Assembly: GCA_035644495.1 (NCBI GenBank)
Contig: DASQOM010000358.1
Span: forward strand, 1 to 15,985
From: JACQFK01 sp035644495
Lineage (GTDB): Bacteria; Planctomycetota; MHYJ01; JACPRB01
Length of the DNA: 15,985 bases
Direction of reading: 5' to 3'
The number at the start of each line of letters is the position of its first letter. Positions within the stretch are counted from its first letter, which is position 1. Below the pieces are notes generated by a model. That model did no database searches. It saw only the letters and a list, made by a program, of their open reading frames with translations, and had not been told where the DNA came from. Position numbers and translations under genes: made by a program. Below are positions 1 to 7,246 of the stretch, piece by piece.

Positions 1-438
1 CAGGGATTCATCTCCCAGCTGGCCCGCAGCGTGCTGTGGAGGCGCGCGCTTCCGGTCTACGTCCCGCTCGACACCGTCCGCGACTATATCCACATCAGCG
101 ACGCCGCCTCGGTCACGCTGCGCTGCCTCAAGCGGCTGGCCCGACGCGGACCCGGGCCGATGGTCACCAAGATCGTGGCGTCGGGCCGCTCGGCCTCGCT
201 GGCCGAGATCATCGGCATCTTCGCCGACATCGCCCCGCATCATCCGAGGCTCATCACGGCGCGGACCGGCCACCAGCAGCCCTCGAAGCTCAAGTTCCGG
301 TCGACCGTCTACCCCGACATCCTTCCCTCGTCTCCCACCCCGCTTCCCGCCGGGATCCGCTCCGTCTTTCTCGACCAGGTCGCGATGCTCCAGCAGGGGC
401 GCCTCCCTCCCCCGGCGGATCCGCAGCCCCGCGCCTGA
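1..438 (+). CDS. NAD-dependent epimerase/dehydratase, C-terminal part (5' truncated by window edge)
   Basis: The reading frame is open from the first base (codons start at base 1) to a TGA at 436-438, so only the last 145 residues are visible. The segment reading DYIHISDAA near residues 28-36 matches the motif of extended short-chain dehydrogenases (UDP-glucose 4-epimerase, dTDP-glucose dehydratase type) in which a dIHVdDva stretch precedes the C-terminal substrate-binding helices. The following part (SGRSASLAEIIGIF) fits the usual segment where these enzymes resume a helix after the sugar-binding loop. Such enzymes interconvert nucleotide sugars in the cytoplasm for surface polysaccharide. 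The Rossmann NAD site and the catalytic YxxxK are upstream of the window, so the exact substrate cannot be told. A GTG at 31 is internal and not the start. Confidence 0.8.
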   Translation, partial: QGFISQLARSVLWRRALPVYVPLDTVRDYIHISDAASVTLRCLKRLARRGPGPMVTKIVASGRSASLAEIIGIFADIAPHHPRLITARTGHQQPSKLKFRSTVYPDILPSSPTPLPAGIRSVFLDQVAMLQQGRLPPPADPQPRA

Positions 439-451
439 CCCGCGACGGGTC
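437..451 (+). other. Small hairpin at the end of the epimerase gene
   Basis: GACCCG (437-442) and CGGGTC (446-451) form a perfect 6-bp stem with a 3-base loop that overlaps the stop codon. No T run follows, so it is not a classic intrinsic terminator. It may protect the 3' end of the mRNA, or be chance in GC-rich DNA. Confidence 0.3.
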
Positions 452-469
452 CGGGGAATGCCGACGGAG

Positions 470-569
470 CTGGCACGTTAACGGAGACAGAGACCTTCCC
501 GCGTGCCAGTGAACTGGGGTGGACCATTCCGGTGTCGGGGACCTTGACGTCGCCAGGGACGTGACAAGG
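470..569 (+). other. Two stem-loop-forming dyads upstream of the HtrA gene
   Basis: The gap between the epimerase and the protease (439-605) holds two dyads. The first is CTGGCACG (470-477) with CGTGCCAG (502-509), 8 bp perfect with a 24-base spacer. The second is CCTTG+ACGTC (542-551) with GACGT (558-562) and CAAGG (565-569), ten pairs with a 2-base bulge (GA, 563-564) and a 6-base loop. If this region is transcribed they would structure the leader of the protease mRNA; otherwise the first could be an operator. A TTGACG at 544-549 resembles a -35 box but has no good -10 partner. Confidence 0.35.
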
Positions 570-605
570 ATGGGTTTCGATCACTCTTCAACACGGAATA
601 CTCTT

Positions 606-1637
606 ATGGACTACAGTCTTCGCTTCGTGGCCGACGAGCATCGCGGTTCGGAAGCGTCGCCCTCCCCGGCTCCGGAAGCCGATCCCTCGGGCGCGCTGCT
701 GGATGCTTATTCGAAAGTCGTGGTGGGGGTTTCGGAAAAAGTCTGTCCGTCGGTGGTGAGCGTCGAAGTCCTCCGGCTCGCCCGACGCGGCGGAAACCGC
801 GGCGGGACGGGGTCGGGCTTCCTCTTCCGGCCGGACGGATACCTGCTGACGAACAGCCACGTGGTCCACGGCTCGGACCTCGTCCAGCTGACCTTCCCGG
901 ACGGGCGCCAGATGTCGGCGGACCTGGTCGGGGACGACACGGAGACGGACCTGGCCGTCCTGAAAGTGGACGCGGCCGGGCTGCCGGTCACGCCGCTAGG
1001 CAAAACGTCACAGATGAAGGTCGGGCAGCTGGTGATCGCCGTGGGCAACCCCCTCGGGTTCCAGTGCACGGTGACGGCCGGCGTCGTCAGCGCGCTCGGG
1101 CGCTCCTGGCGCGCGCGGTCGGGGCGGCTGATCAACGACATCGTCCAGACCGACGCCGCGCTGAATCCCGGAAACTCCGGCGGTCCGCTGGTGAACTTCC
1201 GCGGGGAGGCGATCGGCGTCAACACGGCGGTCATTCCCGAGGCCCAGGGGATCTGCCTGGCGGTGTCGAGCGACACGGCCGCGTGGGTGGCGGAGGGCCT
1301 CATCAAGGACGGCCGCATCCGCCGCGCCTACCTGGGCGTGGCCGGCCAGCGCGTGGCGCTGCCGAGCCGCCTCATGAAGGAGCACGGCCTGTCCCGCGAG
1401 ACGGGGATGATGATCATGGGCGTGGAGGGCGGCAGTCCGGGCCGCGAGGCCGGATTGCGCGAGCGCGACGTCGTCGTCGCCTTCAACGGCGAGCCGGTGT
1501 CCGGAGTCGACGATCTGCACAAGATCCTTGCGACGCACGGGGTCGGCGTGAAGTCGGCGCTGACGGTGATCCGCGGCGGCAAGAAGATCGAGCTCGAGAT
1601 CGTCCCCGACGATATGGGCAGCTGGGTGAAGGACTAA
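606..1637 (+). CDS. HtrA/DegP-family serine protease with one PDZ domain, no signal peptide
   Basis: A 343-residue S1C protease. From the ATG at 606 the triad is His85 (TNSHVV), Asp115 (TETDLAVLKV) and Ser191 (NPGNSGGPL), all intact, in a trypsin-like domain spanning about residues 30-225. One PDZ domain follows (about 242-335, starting YLGVAG). Family members degrade or refold damaged proteins, usually in the periplasm. Here the N-terminus is hydrophilic and rich in Ser, Pro and Glu, with no signal peptide or membrane segment, so the location is unclear. The ATG at 606 is chosen because GC-rich third positions begin soon after it and a GGA lies at 595-597; GTG 519 and ATG 570 are in frame but their extra codons look non-coding. 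It is a single gene closed by a strong terminator. Family assignment is firm; start and location are not. Confidence 0.93.
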   Translation: MDYSLRFVADEHRGSEASPSPAPEADPSGALLDAYSKVVVGVSEKVCPSVVSVEVLRLARRGGNRGGTGSGFLFRPDGYLLTNSHVVHGSDLVQLTFPDGRQMSADLVGDDTETDLAVLKVDAAGLPVTPLGKTSQMKVGQLVIAVGNPLGFQCTVTAGVVSALGRSWRARSGRLINDIVQTDAALNPGNSGGPLVNFRGEAIGVNTAVIPEAQGICLAVSSDTAAWVAEGLIKDGRIRRAYLGVAGQRVALPSRLMKEHGLSRETGMMIMGVEGGSPGREAGLRERDVVVAFNGEPVSGVDDLHKILATHGVGVKSALTVIRGGKKIELEIVPDDMGSWVKD

Positions 1638-1653
1638 GGCAACCGGATCTTGA

Positions 1654-1687
1654 AGGGGCGGGCTCTGCAAGGGGCCCGCCCTTTTTT
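1654..1687 (+). terminator. Rho-independent terminator after the protease gene
   Basis: GGGCGGGCTC (1656-1665) pairs with GGGCCCGCCC (1672-1681), ten pairs including one T-G wobble, around a 6-base loop. A run of six T (1682-1687) follows directly and A residues precede the stem. It is the only textbook intrinsic terminator I see in the window. Confidence 0.92.
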
Positions 1688-1722
1688 CTTTATCCGGCGT
1701 CTACCATCCGGGTCCGTCCTTC

Positions 1723-1730
1723 GGTAGAAT
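1723..1730 (+). promoter_or_regulatory. Putative -10 element (GGTAGAAT) very close to the lipoprotein start codon
   Basis: TAGAAT at 1725-1730 fits a -10 hexamer (one mismatch to TATAAT) and ends 10 bases before the ATG at 1741. A transcript would start at or a few bases before the ATG, leaving no room for a Shine-Dalgarno site, and none is visible. This suggests leaderless or near-leaderless translation. No clear -35 box. Confidence 0.45.
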
Positions 1731-1740
1731 CCACGCCGCC

Positions 1741-2667
1741 ATGATTCGACTCGTTGCGGCATGTATCTTTCTCGCCCTGCTCGGCTGCGGGAAAAGCGAG
1801 GGCCCCGCTTCCCCGCCGGTGACGAGAACCGGCGACGCGCCCCCGTCTGCGTCCCCCGAAAAGCCGCTGCCGAACAAGACCGTCGACGTGCAGTCCGGCC
1901 GCTACTTCCGCTTCGCCATCCCCGCGGGATGGAAAGTGCAGGAGGAGGGGCAGTTCGCCGTCGTCCTCGTCGCACCCGACAGCGCGGCCCTCACGGTCAT
2001 GACCGGCAACTCGGGTCTGCCCGCCAATTACGCGCCCGGACAGTTCCTGATGGACAAGCTGCGCCAGCTGCAGGTGCAGAACGTCCGCACGGGGCCCGCG
2101 GCCATGGCTCGGCCGATGGCCGGCTGTTCCACCGCATGGCAGGTCGACTATACGTACTCCGTCAACAACGTCCCGTGCCACGGCGTCGCCAAGGTCAGCG
2201 TCGCGCCCGTCTACGACATGTCCACCATGGTCGTCACGCTGGCGGCGTCGCAGGAGTCGCAGTGGGCCGGATACTCCTCCTGGCTGCCGGAGCTCGCGGA
2301 GCAGATCGCGGCGCTGAACGGCGCCGCGTTCGGCGCGCGGGGCGTCATGCAGCAGAACCTCGACAATTCGATCAACCTGGGCGAGCAGGCCCGGAAGAAC
2401 CGCGATTGGTCGGCCTCGACGTGGGCCGAGGTGAACCGCGGCCGCGCCGAATCCCAGGACCGCAACAACGCGCAATTCCGCGAGAACCTCGGCGCCGTGC
2501 AGAGCTACACCAACCCGTACGACTCGAAGAAAGTCGAGCTTCCCACGACCTTCAGTCACTACTGGGTCGACCGCCAGGGCCGCGTCGTCGGCACGAACGA
2601 TCCCCGCGAGGATCCCAACAGCGGCTCGACCGGTCAGTGGTCCCGGATGGAGCCGCAGAAGCGCTGA
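1741..2667 (+). CDS. Lipoprotein with PsbP/DcrB-like domain, function unknown
   Basis: A 308-residue protein with a short type II signal peptide and lipobox LLGC, the lipidated Cys being residue 16. A Pro/Ser-rich spacer runs to about 45. Residues about 50-195 (YFRFAIPAGWKV onward) resemble the PsbP/DcrB/Mog1-like alpha-beta fold, with two cysteines (129 and 146) that could pair. A helical stretch follows. The C-terminus, from about NPYDSKKVELP to WSRMEP (258-305), has a Tyr-Trp-Val ... GTND ... WSRM pattern that I recall from other uncharacterised secreted proteins. It is probably anchored in a membrane facing the periplasm. The STAS gene begins 5 bases after its stop, so the two are likely cotranscribed. 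The domain call rests on sequence feel and would need a profile search. Confidence 0.8.
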   Translation: MIRLVAACIFLALLGCGKSEGPASPPVTRTGDAPPSASPEKPLPNKTVDVQSGRYFRFAIPAGWKVQEEGQFAVVLVAPDSAALTVMTGNSGLPANYAPGQFLMDKLRQLQVQNVRTGPAAMARPMAGCSTAWQVDYTYSVNNVPCHGVAKVSVAPVYDMSTMVVTLAASQESQWAGYSSWLPELAEQIAALNGAAFGARGVMQQNLDNSINLGEQARKNRDWSASTWAEVNRGRAESQDRNNAQFRENLGAVQSYTNPYDSKKVELPTTFSHYWVDRQGRVVGTNDPREDPNSGSTGQWSRMEPQKR

Positions 2668-2672
2668 CGCCC

Positions 2673-3170
2673 ATGAGCGGCGACCTTCCTCTTCAGATCG
2701 CCCCCGTGCCCGGGATTTCCGACGCGGTCCGCGTCACGCCCTCCGGCCCGCTGGATGCGCGGAGCGTCCCGGCATTCCAGGCCGCGATCCACGAGCAGCA
2801 GCAGAAGGGGATGAAGCGCTTCATTCTCGACATGACCGACGTGAAGTTCGTCAACTCGACCGGACTGTCCTTTCTCATCAACCTCTCGGAGTCGCTCGGC
2901 GACGGACTACACGCGGTGACGCTGGTCGACGTCCAGCCCAAGGTGAAGATCATCTTCGATACGATGGGCGTCTCGGGCTTCTTCAAGACGGCGAAATCGG
3001 CCGACCTGGCGGTGAAGGACCTGCAGGCCGCGCCCGCGTCGAAGCCGGCGACCGTCGTGAAGCGGGATCACTCGTCCACGAAGACGGGCCGCGTTTCGCC
3101 GCCGACGTCGCACGAGCCTCCGCGCCACCCGATCGTGAAGTTCTTCCGGAAGCTGTTCGGCCGGAGCTGA
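2673..3170 (+). CDS. STAS-domain protein (anti-anti-sigma factor-like) with basic C-terminal tail
   Basis: A 165-residue protein. Residues about 15-118 form a STAS domain, including LDARSVPAF and the hallmark ILDMTDVKFVNSTGL. In SpoIIAA-type regulators the Ser of the D-S-T/S-G-L loop is phosphorylated by a kinase that is also an anti-sigma factor. Ser62 is in that position here, but the preceding Asp is Asn61. After the domain comes a Ser/Pro/Lys-rich linker (about 119-150) and a cationic, aromatic end (HPIVKFFRKLFGRS) that could lie on a membrane. No partner kinase or phosphatase lies nearby. It follows the lipoprotein stop by 5 bases with no strong Shine-Dalgarno site, suggesting translational coupling. 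Family is confident; which sigma factor or kinase it serves is unknown. Confidence 0.88.
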   Translation: MSGDLPLQIAPVPGISDAVRVTPSGPLDARSVPAFQAAIHEQQQKGMKRFILDMTDVKFVNSTGLSFLINLSESLGDGLHAVTLVDVQPKVKIIFDTMGVSGFFKTAKSADLAVKDLQAAPASKPATVVKRDHSSTKTGRVSPPTSHEPPRHPIVKFFRKLFGRS

Positions 3171-3179
3171 GCGCCTCAG
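3167..3179. repeat. Short inverted repeat at a tail-to-tail gene junction
   Basis: CTGAG (3167-3171) and CTCAG (3175-3179) flank CGC, and the two opposing TGA stops lie inside the arms. Convergent TGA stops partly create such symmetry, so a terminator role is doubtful; there is no T run on either side. Confidence 0.25.
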
Positions 3180-5191
3180 TCCGTCACGAGCGGATCGAGA
3201 TACGTCACCGAATTCCGGACGAACGACGCCCGCAGATGCCCCTGGTCCCGGTGGCCCGTCGTGGGACAGATCCCCTCGGGGCAGAGCGGATCGAGCGGAT
3301 CGATCACCGACGCCCCGGTCTTCCGCGCGACCTCCCGCAGGCGCGAGCTGGTGAAGCGGAGGCGCTCCTCGACCGGACCTTTCGGCACGGACTCGTAGAA
3401 CCGGTAGGCTCCCCCGATGAGATAGAGACTCCGGGTTGCCAGCGCGCCGCGGCCGAACTCGTTCCCCGACGGGATGCCCAGCAGCAGCGTCACCTTCTTC
3501 TTCTTCGCAATCATTCCGGCCACCGTCTTCTCCAGCTGGTCGAAGGCCGCGGCCGCGCCTTCCGCCGTTTCCAGCGGCATGCCGCGCAGCCGGTAGGTGG
3601 TCTTGTTGAAGAGGCCGTAGGAGACCTTGTCCTCCACGAAGTAGCCTCCCCAGCCGGCGCCGATCACCACGCGGTCGACCTTCGGACTCTCCGCGAGCCG
3701 GAGGAAGGCGGCGAGGTTTGTCTCGGCGCCCGTATCGTCGCGGCGGACGCCGTCGATGGGACAGTCGCCGGCGCTGGTCAGGAAAATCGCCCCCCGCTGG
3801 GGACCGCTGTTCCTCCCGAGCAGCGCGCCGATCCGCGATGCATACTGCTGCACGTTCGAATCGCCGAAAAACAGGGTCAACGGACCGTCGCCGCCGACCG
3901 CATCGACGGTCACCCCCTCGAGTTCCCGGGGCTTCATCTCCGCCGACGGATATTCCCAGTCGGGCGACCGAGCCAGCACGTCGGGAATGGCCTCGTGGAA
4001 CCGCTTCGGAATCCCGTTCAGGCGGTGGACGACGACGGCGAGGAGGCCGATCAGGGCCACCGCGGCGAACAGGACGCGGGCGGACTTCCGCTTGTCGAGG
4101 GTTCCGAAGCGGATCGGCGTCTCCACCACGCGGAAGGTGAGCCAGGCGAGGACGACGCTCGCCGCGAGCAGCGCGCCGCGGATCCACGGCCCGGGCGGGC
4201 CGCAATGGACGATGCGCGCGAAGGTCAGCAGCGGCCAGTGCCACAAATAGAGCGGGTAGCTGATCGTGCCGATCCAGACCAGGGGACCCAGGGAAAGCAC
4301 GCGCCGGTTCAGCCAGGTGTCGGGGCCGGCGGCCAGAATCATGCCGGTGCCGGCCACCGGGAGCAGGGCCCACCAGCCGGGGAATTTCGACGCCGGGGTC
4401 AGGAGGACGACGGCGGCCAGCACGAGGAAGGCGCCGAAGTTGGCCGCGGCGGCGGCGATGGGCTTCGACGAGGCGCTGCCGGGCCCCTTCGAGCGCTCCG
4501 AGATCCGCGCGAGGGCGGCGCCACAGGCCAGCTCCCAGACGCGGGTGAAGGGCGAATAGAACGCCGCAACCGGGTTCGACCGGATCACGACGATGCCGTA
4601 GACGAACGAGGAGACGATGACGAGAAGGCAGACCCAGAGCGGCTCCCAGCGGCGCTTCCACGAGACCCAGAGGAGCAGCGGCCAGAAGATGTAGTACTGC
4701 TCCTCGATGCCGAGCGACCAGAGATGGAGCAGCGGCTTGGTCTCGGCGAGCGTGTCGAAATAGCCCGCCTCCTTCCAGAAGGCGATGTTGGACAGGAACC
4801 CCGCCCCCGCCGCGGTGTGCTTGGCCAGGGCCTTGTACTCCTCGGGAAGCAGGGCGACGTACCCGATCGCGAGACAGGCGGCGAGGACCACGAAGAGCGC
4901 CGGAAAGATGCGGATGATGCGGCGCAGGTAGAAGCCGCGGAACGTGAACTTGTTCTCCGCCAGGCCGCGGAAGAGGATCGAGCTGATGAGGAAGCCGGAG
5001 ATCACGAAGAAGATGTCGACGCCGACGAATCCGCCGCGGACTTCCGTGGGAAAGGCGTGGTATCCCAGCACCAGGAGCACCGCGACGGCTCTCAGGCCGT
5101 CGATGTCCCTCCGGTAGCCGGGACCTGCGGGTTCGCCTGCTGAAGCGCTCAGATGGGCCGCCCTCTCCTGTCGCGGCCCTCCATGTATCAC
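3176..5191 (-). CDS. OafA-like membrane O-acyltransferase fused to an SGNH domain
   Basis: From GTG 5191 the product is 671 residues. Residues about 26-385 are an acyltransferase-3 domain with many membrane helices, starting YRRDIDGLRAVAV and holding the family's R-x10-H motif (Arg34, His45). Residues about 430-671 are a SGNH hydrolase-like domain with GDS at 443-445 (likely Ser445 nucleophile) and a final D-x-x-H at 649-652. Such two-part proteins O-acylate lipopolysaccharide, peptidoglycan or other surface glycans. The start is uncertain. GTG 5191 has no Shine-Dalgarno site, whereas a CTG at 5152-5150 lies 9 bases after AGGAGAGG (5162-5169, minus strand). An 11-codon reading frame from the ATG at 5184 also ends in a TGA overlapping that CTG. 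The gene is convergent with the STAS gene, 5 bases between stops. Confidence 0.92.
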   Translation of the reverse strand: MIHGGPRQERAAHLSASAGEPAGPGYRRDIDGLRAVAVLLVLGYHAFPTEVRGGFVGVDIFFVISGFLISSILFRGLAENKFTFRGFYLRRIIRIFPALFVVLAACLAIGYVALLPEEYKALAKHTAAGAGFLSNIAFWKEAGYFDTLAETKPLLHLWSLGIEEQYYIFWPLLLWVSWKRRWEPLWVCLLVIVSSFVYGIVVIRSNPVAAFYSPFTRVWELACGAALARISERSKGPGSASSKPIAAAAANFGAFLVLAAVVLLTPASKFPGWWALLPVAGTGMILAAGPDTWLNRRVLSLGPLVWIGTISYPLYLWHWPLLTFARIVHCGPPGPWIRGALLAASVVLAWLTFRVVETPIRFGTLDKRKSARVLFAAVALIGLLAVVVHRLNGIPKRFHEAIPDVLARSPDWEYPSAEMKPRELEGVTVDAVGGDGPLTLFFGDSNVQQYASRIGALLGRNSGPQRGAIFLTSAGDCPIDGVRRDDTGAETNLAAFLRLAESPKVDRVVIGAGWGGYFVEDKVSYGLFNKTTYRLRGMPLETAEGAAAAFDQLEKTVAGMIAKKKKVTLLLGIPSGNEFGRGALATRSLYLIGGAYRFYESVPKGPVEERLRFTSSRLREVARKTGASVIDPLDPLCPEGICPTTGHRDQGHLRASFVRNSVTYLDPLVTD

Positions 5192-5313
5192 AATGACTTT
5201 GGGAGGGCAACCCTTAGATGGGCGGCGGCACATCCAGATGTTGCCTCGACCGGGCTCCGGAACTATCCTGAGAAGCGGGGGGCAGCCCACTCCGCGAGGA
5301 AAGGGAAGCATTC
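5192..5313. promoter_or_regulatory. Divergent intergenic region between acyltransferase and FGE-like genes
   Basis: This 122-base gap must hold promoters for both neighbours. On the plus strand TATCCT (5264-5269) is a reasonable -10 hexamer, and AGGAAAGGG (5297-5305) is a strong Shine-Dalgarno site 8 bases before ATG 5314. A dyad, GGCACATC (5227-5234) and GATGTTGCC (5237-5245), is perfect except for one extra base and could be an operator. No clear promoter is seen for the minus strand. Confidence 0.45.
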
Positions 5314-7116
5314 ATGAAAAAGTGGGCCATCATCGGCGGAGGCGCCGTCGTCGCGCTGATCGCGATCATCGTCATCGTCAAGATGACGGGCGGCGAGAAG
5401 CCGAAGGAAGTCGTCAAGGTGGAGGCCCCGACCGGCCCCGACCCCGCCCGCCTCGCGAAGATCGCCGAGCTCGCCCGCCAGGCCGAGGAGGCCGAGGCCA
5501 AAGGGGAATTCAAGGAAGCCCTTTACTACCTCAAGCAGCTCGCGGCGCTGGAGCCCGGCGACGGCCGCATCGGCGCATCGCGTCCCCGTCTCGAGGAGAA
5601 GCAGAAACGGCTCGAGACCTGGCAGGCCCTGCACAAGCAGGTCGACATCGAGCGGAAGGACGCGCTCCGGGTCAACACCGTCGCCGCGTGGCAGAAGGTG
5701 CTCGACCTCCTCGCGGAGGCGGAGAAGAACGCGCCCACCGACAAGCAGCAGAACGTCACGAAGGGCGTCCAGGTCCCCGCACGGCAATATCACACTTGGG
5801 CGCGCGCGCGCGACGAGGAGGGCAAGGGCAATCTCGCGGGCGCGCTGGACCTCGTCACGCAGGCCATGGCCCTGGCCGAGCCGCCCGTCGAACTGACCGC
5901 CTACAAGGGCGAGCTCGAGAAGAAGAAGCGCAAGCTGGAGTACGACCGGGCCGCCGCCGCCGCGCGCAAGGAGGTCGTCCCCGCCAAGGCCTACGAGCTC
6001 TGGATGCAGGCGCGTGCGATGGCCGAGGATCCCAAGGACGCGGCCGAAGCGGATGCGAAGATCTTCCAGCTGAAGCCCTGGGCGGATCCGGCTGAGCGCG
6101 ACAAGCGCTATGCCGAGTCGATGAAGGCGGGCGACGGCGCCGCCGCCGCAGGCGAGTTCGATGCCGCCGAGAAAGCCTACAAGGAGGCGCAGGCGCTGAA
6201 GGTCACCGAGCTCGCCCCCCGGCAGGCGCTGACGAAGCTCGGCGCCGCGCGGAGCCTGAAGGACTTCGACAAGGCGGTTGCCGACGCCAAAGCCTCCGAG
6301 GAGAAGAAGGAGTGGTCCGACGCGCTCGACGCCTACGACCGCGCGCTTCGCATCAAGCCCGGCGACCTCAAGGTGACGCAGCTGCGCAAGCAGCTCGAAG
6401 AGGCCCGGCGGCCCGCGAAGATCTCGGTCCTGCTCACCGAGGCCAGCGGCGTCAAGGCGGAGTTCATCCTCGTCAAACGCGGCTCCTTCACCATGGGGGA
6501 CGCCCAGGGAGCGGGCGACGAAAAGCCGCACGCGGTGACCATCGCCAAGGACTTCTACATGCAGCCGACGGAGCTCACGCAGGCCCAGTGGGCCGCGGTG
6601 ATGGGCACGAAGCCGTGGATGTCCCAGAGCGTGCCCCACCTGCCGGTCGAAGGAGTCAGCTGGGACGACACGCAGAAGTTCTTCGAGAAGCTCAACCCCC
6701 TGATCCGGGATCAGCTCGGCGGCCGCAGGGCCTCCCTGCCCACCGAAGCGGAGTGGGAGTATGCCTGCCGGGCCGGAACGCAATCGCGCTGGTCGTTCGG
6801 CAACGACGAGTCCCAGTTCGACGTCTACGGCTGGTCCTCGAAGAGCGGGGTGAAAGGCCCCCAGCCGGTCGCACAGAAGCCGGCCAACGCCTGGGGCTTC
6901 TTCGACCTGCACGGGAACCTCTCGGAGTGGTGCTCCGACCCGTATGCCCCCTATGGCGCGCTCGACGAAAAGGCCCCCCCCGACTCCTTCCAGCTCCGCT
7001 GCCTCCGAGGCGGAAACTGGAACGAACGGCCGCCCAACTGCCGCTCCTCCACCCGGGGCAGAGAGGGGCCGACGGTAGCCAATCTGTTCGTCGGCTTCCG
7101 GGTCGTCCTGCGCTGA
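5314..7116 (+). CDS. Membrane-anchored helical-repeat protein with C-terminal FGE/SUMF1-like domain
   Basis: A 600-residue protein. Residues 4-23 are one membrane helix after MKK, probably an uncleaved anchor with the rest outside the cytoplasm. About 45-370 is Ala/Lys/Glu-rich and helical with TPR-like pieces (for example EGEFKEALYYLK-type and WSDALDAYDRALRIKPGD). About 383-600 is a formylglycine-generating-enzyme-like domain: GSFTMGD, LPTEAEWEYACRAG (475-488), DLHGNLSEW (531-539), RGGNWNERP and final FVGFRVVLR. True FGE uses two cysteines; here Cys576 aligns with the first, and the second position is Arg581. So it is unlikely to make formylglycine and is better called SUMF1/EgtB/PvdO-like. 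No sulfatase gene is nearby. The start has an excellent Shine-Dalgarno site. The next gene is 130 bases on. Confidence 0.9.
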   Translation: MKKWAIIGGGAVVALIAIIVIVKMTGGEKPKEVVKVEAPTGPDPARLAKIAELARQAEEAEAKGEFKEALYYLKQLAALEPGDGRIGASRPRLEEKQKRLETWQALHKQVDIERKDALRVNTVAAWQKVLDLLAEAEKNAPTDKQQNVTKGVQVPARQYHTWARARDEEGKGNLAGALDLVTQAMALAEPPVELTAYKGELEKKKRKLEYDRAAAAARKEVVPAKAYELWMQARAMAEDPKDAAEADAKIFQLKPWADPAERDKRYAESMKAGDGAAAAGEFDAAEKAYKEAQALKVTELAPRQALTKLGAARSLKDFDKAVADAKASEEKKEWSDALDAYDRALRIKPGDLKVTQLRKQLEEARRPAKISVLLTEASGVKAEFILVKRGSFTMGDAQGAGDEKPHAVTIAKDFYMQPTELTQAQWAAVMGTKPWMSQSVPHLPVEGVSWDDTQKFFEKLNPLIRDQLGGRRASLPTEAEWEYACRAGTQSRWSFGNDESQFDVYGWSSKSGVKGPQPVAQKPANAWGFFDLHGNLSEWCSDPYAPYGALDEKAPPDSFQLRCLRGGNWNERPPNCRSSTRGREGPTVANLFVGFRVVLR

Positions 7117-7246
7117 GGCCCGGCCCTTACTGGCGGACCATCATCGCGCGCAGCGTCCCGGGCTGCTGGCCATTTCGAATAATTTTGAGGATTCCCGAGC
7201 CCGAAACCCATGAATGATGTATGATTATGCGGAACAGGGGATGGCG
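7117..7246 (+). promoter_or_regulatory. Intergenic region with AT-rich promoter-like island before fapA-like gene
   Basis: An AT-rich patch (7172-7189) stands out in GC-rich DNA. TAATTT (7180-7185) or TATGAT (7220-7225) could be a -10 box; TATGAT is nearer consensus and would give a leader of about 15 bases. A weak 5-bp stem (GCAGC 7150-7154, GCTGC 7162-7166) with no T run does not qualify as a terminator. AGGGG (7236-7240) is the ribosome site for ATG 7247. Confidence 0.4.

Noticed and set aside
437..451. Hairpin as transcription terminator for the epimerase gene
   Set aside because: Stem is only 6 bp and no T run follows.
544..549. TTGACG as a -35 box for the protease gene
   Set aside because: No acceptable -10 hexamer 16-18 bases downstream, and it lies inside a stem-loop dyad.
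3236..5143. 635-codon plus-strand frame opposite the acyltransferase
   Set aside because: No recognisable motif, composition typical of an antisense shadow.
2907..5210. 767-codon minus-strand frame over the STAS and acyltransferase genes
   Set aside because: It is Arg/Pro/Gly-rich shadow; the acyltransferase frame has recognisable motifs and the STAS gene is real on the other strand.
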